DNA of 64,000 nucleotides from NCBI RefSeq assembly GCF_900113285.1, contig NZ_FOOT01000007.1, positions 84,259-148,258 of the forward strand, written 5' to 3'. The stretch is from Pontibacter chinhatensis (lineage in GTDB: Bacteria > Bacteroidota > Bacteroidia > Cytophagales > Hymenobacteraceae). Under the pieces are notes generated by a model. That model was given only the letters and a program-made list of their open reading frames with translations. It was not told where the DNA came from and did not search any database. The position numbers and the translations under genes are program-made. Shown here piece by piece: positions 61,645 to 64,000 of the stretch. Each line of letters opens with the position of its first letter. The stretch's first letter is position 1.

Positions 61645-63144
61645 ATGAGTTTTACAATCAAAGGTTCACTAACAGCTAAGAAAAATAAAAATGGTCTGTA
61701 CCCCTTAACCATTCGCTACACGATTGGTGGAGTTCCGCACAATATATCACTAAAAACCCCAGATGGCAAAGTTATCTCTGTCGACAAAAATGATTTTGAT
61801 ACTGAGTCTGGCTTAATGAAAAAGACGAAGTCAAACTTTAATGTTCTGAACAATCTTATCAGGACTCATTCCCAGGTTTTGGAAGATGTAGCAGCAGCAT
61901 CTTCTGATAAATCTTTTAAAACAGTAAAAGAATTATATCTGCATAGACTGGAAGAAATTAAAGCAGAGGAAGTGAGACAGGCAGCGGTTGATAAGCGTGA
62001 GGACACTATTTTGAAGGCAAAAAAAATACACACCTTTTTTAGTGCTGAAGAAGCTATAGATAAACGAAAGTCACTTACTAAAAGCTTAATCGAAATTGAT
62101 AAAGAATTAGAGCAATACAAAGCTGAGGGAGTTATAAGCGAACTTAATGAAGAAGAAGAACTCTTTAAAAAGTTGTTAGTTGAGTTTCCTAAAATGTATG
62201 AGAAGAAGCCGAGTTATAAGCAATATAAATCGTGGGCTTCCAACCTCTTAGAGTTTAGCCAGCAAACAAACACCCCGCTTCTCTTTTCCCAATTAGATTA
62301 CGACTTTTATGATAAATACGGAACATATCTGATGTTTGAAAGGATGAAGGGGAAGGTTAAAATGGTTAACAATACCTTCGGTGGCCAGGTAAAAAAGCTG
62401 ATACAATTCGTTAGTTGGTGCAGAAGAGTAAAAAGAGTAAAGAATGTTAATCTTATTTATGAAGATTATACTGTATATAGGAAATCTAAAGACACTATCA
62501 TTTTTCTTGAGGATTCCGAAATTGAGTTGCTTTACAACGAGTACAGACAACAAGTTTCCGATGCAAAAAAACGAATGATTGATTTAACTGTGTTCCAGTG
62601 TTGCACAGGCTTAAGATATGGAGACATATATGCATCCTCATGGGTAGTAAAGAATATTGATGGAATTAAAGTGTTGACTGGTGAGACTGAGAAGAATGAA
62701 GGTAATTATGTAATTCCCTTCGAATTAGACAGCCGTATTGAAGAAATATTGGAAAGGTATGATTACAAAATGAATCATATGGTTGAGGGAGTTTATAATA
62801 GAGATATAAAGCCTTTATTAAAGGAGTTTTATACACACTACGACTTGTATCAAGAACCTATAAAGTATATTAAACAGAGGTTTGAAGAGAGGGAGGAGTT
62901 GAGCGATTTTAAGTATAACTTATTTTCATCCCATTGCAATAGAAGACGTTTTATCAACTACTGGAAGTTGCAAGGCTTTGAGGACCAGACCATATTAGAT
63001 ATGCTCGGTAGCAAAGACAGTGAAGTATTACAAGGGTATAAGAAAAAAGACGTATCAACTACCTCAAAAGTCATCACAACTAAGCTATCTCAAATCCGAA
63101 TGTTAGCCGCTATGAAGGAAGAGCAACTAAGCGCTCAAGATTAG
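61645..63144 (+). CDS. Tyrosine recombinase (phage/island integrase)
   Basis: 499 residues. The N-terminal arm-binding domain begins MSFTIKGSLTAKKNKNGLYPLTIRY, followed by a long charged helical insert (100-200), a SAM-like core-binding domain (205-275) and the catalytic domain. Catalytic residues: Arg in QCCTGLRYGDIY, HxxR-type in SSHCNRRRFINYW, and the nucleophile Tyr probably in EVLQGYKKKD. A/T-ending codons and a low G+C feel set it apart from the chromosome. Next to a tRNA 3' fragment, it marks the left end of an integrated element that continues beyond the window. Confidence 0.9.
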   Translation: MSFTIKGSLTAKKNKNGLYPLTIRYTIGGVPHNISLKTPDGKVISVDKNDFDTESGLMKKTKSNFNVLNNLIRTHSQVLEDVAAASSDKSFKTVKELYLHRLEEIKAEEVRQAAVDKREDTILKAKKIHTFFSAEEAIDKRKSLTKSLIEIDKELEQYKAEGVISELNEEEELFKKLLVEFPKMYEKKPSYKQYKSWASNLLEFSQQTNTPLLFSQLDYDFYDKYGTYLMFERMKGKVKMVNNTFGGQVKKLIQFVSWCRRVKRVKNVNLIYEDYTVYRKSKDTIIFLEDSEIELLYNEYRQQVSDAKKRMIDLTVFQCCTGLRYGDIYASSWVVKNIDGIKVLTGETEKNEGNYVIPFELDSRIEEILERYDYKMNHMVEGVYNRDIKPLLKEFYTHYDLYQEPIKYIKQRFEEREELSDFKYNLFSSHCNRRRFINYWKLQGFEDQTILDMLGSKDSEVLQGYKKKDVSTTSKVITTKLSQIRMLAAMKEEQLSAQD

Positions 63145-63240
63145 AAATACAGCAAAAATAAATGCGTATGTTGAAGTGACATACGCTCGCTTAACTGAAC
63201 CGATTCAAGAAGCCTGTCGCTATTTTTCACTGCTACTACT

Positions 63241-63726
63241 ATGCCCGCCATAGGCCTCGAAACAACCATCAACGCACCAGTAGAGGTATGCTTCGACTTG
63301 TCTCGTAGCATAGACCTACACATTATCTCAACCAAGCATACTGGTGAGCGTGCGATTGCAGGTGTTACCTCTGGGTTAATAGGTCTGGGTGAAACCGTAA
63401 CGTGGAAGGCAAAGCATTTTGGGATTTGGCAGCACCTTACCAGCAGAATCACTGGATATGAACGTCCTTACTATTTTGCAGATGAAATGGTAGAGGGTGC
63501 ATTTAGGCGTTTCAAACATGAACGCCACTTCCAAGTGTCTGGAAACGGTATCACACTGATGCGAGATGTGTTCGACTGCACCTCCCCTTTCGGTATATTC
63601 GGGATAGTAGCTGACAAGCTTTTTCTGATGAGGTATATAACCCAACTGCTGGTGGAGCGAAAAAAGGTAATAAAACACTATGCTAAATCTGGAAAGTGGG
63701 AAAGCTTGCTAAAAGTTGATAAGTAG
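63241..63726 (+). CDS. SRPBCC-superfamily protein
   Basis: 161 residues. LETTINAPVEVCFDLSRSIDLH at the start and ITGYERPYYFADEMVEGAFRRFKHERHFQ in the middle are the pattern of SRPBCC (START/polyketide-cyclase-like) ligand-binding proteins, often annotated as cell-division inhibitor-like. No signal peptide. It is the only visible cargo gene of the island so far and has no AAGTATR word. Confidence 0.75.
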   Translation: MPAIGLETTINAPVEVCFDLSRSIDLHIISTKHTGERAIAGVTSGLIGLGETVTWKAKHFGIWQHLTSRITGYERPYYFADEMVEGAFRRFKHERHFQVSGNGITLMRDVFDCTSPFGIFGIVADKLFLMRYITQLLVERKKVIKHYAKSGKWESLLKVDK

Positions 63727-64000
63727 TTGGCGTTGACTAATTATAACCATCAACACCGACAACATCATCAACGTTTCGACTGCCTCCGAATCTGTCTCAT
63801 AAGAAGAAAGTAGCCCAACAAAAACAGCAGCAGCGTAACAGCTTAGGTGTCTTTGACAGGAACAAAAGAAAAGCCTGCCATTGATGATTGGCAGGCTTCT
63901 TTATCGGACAGTGTCCAGAAAAGTGTGTAAGTGAGTTCGGGCTGGTGTTTTAGAATCTACATCTTTCCGGGTATAAAGTTACAAACTGGTTCATAATCAG
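63727..64000. other. End of window
   Basis: 274 bp with no gene recognised; it contains the terminator at 63871-63898. The tRNA remnant sequence of 61488-61505 does not recur here, so the island's right end lies outside the window. Confidence 0.6.
63871..63898 (+). terminator. Hairpin terminator after the SRPBCC gene
   Basis: Perfect 10-bp arms aagcctgcca (63871-63880) and tggcaggctt (63889-63898) followed by ctttat; 145 bp after the SRPBCC stop. Confidence 0.7.

Overview
The window comes from a Bacteroidota chromosome, most likely a Pontibacter-like member of the Hymenobacteraceae. The genus is an inference. The phylum is well supported by promoters of the TTTG-N19-TAnnTTTG type, by a secreted repeat protein with a type IX secretion sorting domain, by many SPII lipoproteins and outer-membrane barrels, and by family content such as DUF3820, a four-helix-bundle protein, an HscB next to other housekeeping genes, and a CheR/CheB/hybrid-kinase operon. 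Most of the window is ordinary chromosomal housekeeping in short operons.

Layout. 0-8.4 kb: the end of an FGGY kinase, a three-gene lipoprotein/GNAT/outer-membrane operon, rluE, a Bcr/CflA efflux pump, a repeat-filled spacer, elaA, an aldo/keto reductase and a YceI protein. 8.7-18.6 kb: membrane and stress genes, including a ClC channel with CBS domains, YihY, a site-2-protease-like protein, MarC, and a porin/BCCT/universal-stress operon that looks osmotic. 18.7-32.4 kb: a Dcp-type peptidase, tyrA behind a tyrosine attenuator, a four-gene signalling operon (hybrid kinase, CheR, CheB, REC-kinase) and small lipoproteins. 32.4-36.5 kb: a repeat spacer, a TetR/YceI pair that share an operator, DUF808, and a seven-helix protein resembling fungal transmembrane terpene cyclases. 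36.7-47.7 kb: a block of different character (YkgJ-type Cys protein, an enlarged PLP enzyme, an AT-rich membrane protein, a peptidase/propeller/barrel protein, a 1249-residue SBBP-repeat T9SS cargo). A decayed copy of tRNA-Leu(CAA) lies inside this block, and the intact gene lies at its right edge. 47.8-61.4 kb: hscB, a four-helix-bundle gene in an inverted-repeat cassette, SAM hydrolase, phoH, comEC, tRNA-Leu(GAG), an ABC exporter, a Nudix regulator diverging from a carboxylesterase, and an LLM-class oxidoreductase. 61.4-64 kb: the left end of an integrated island, with a tRNA 3' fragment next to a tyrosine recombinase, running out of the window.

Two signals stand out. (1) The short non-palindromic word AAGTATR / YATACTT occurs far above chance in genes and spacers on both strands, even dictating codons (Ile-Leu as ATA-CTT) and pairing up at terminators. 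It behaves like a genome-wide DNA signal such as an uptake or Chi-like sequence. It is thin in the blocks that look acquired. (2) tyrA is preceded by a complete, previously unannotated transcription attenuator: a 25-codon leader peptide with Phe and five consecutive Tyr codons, followed by mutually exclusive antiterminator and terminator helices. Other regulatory and mobile-DNA signals include paired TetR operators, paired Nudix-regulator operators, a modular dispersed repeat at three loci, and the exactly bracketed four-helix-bundle cassette.
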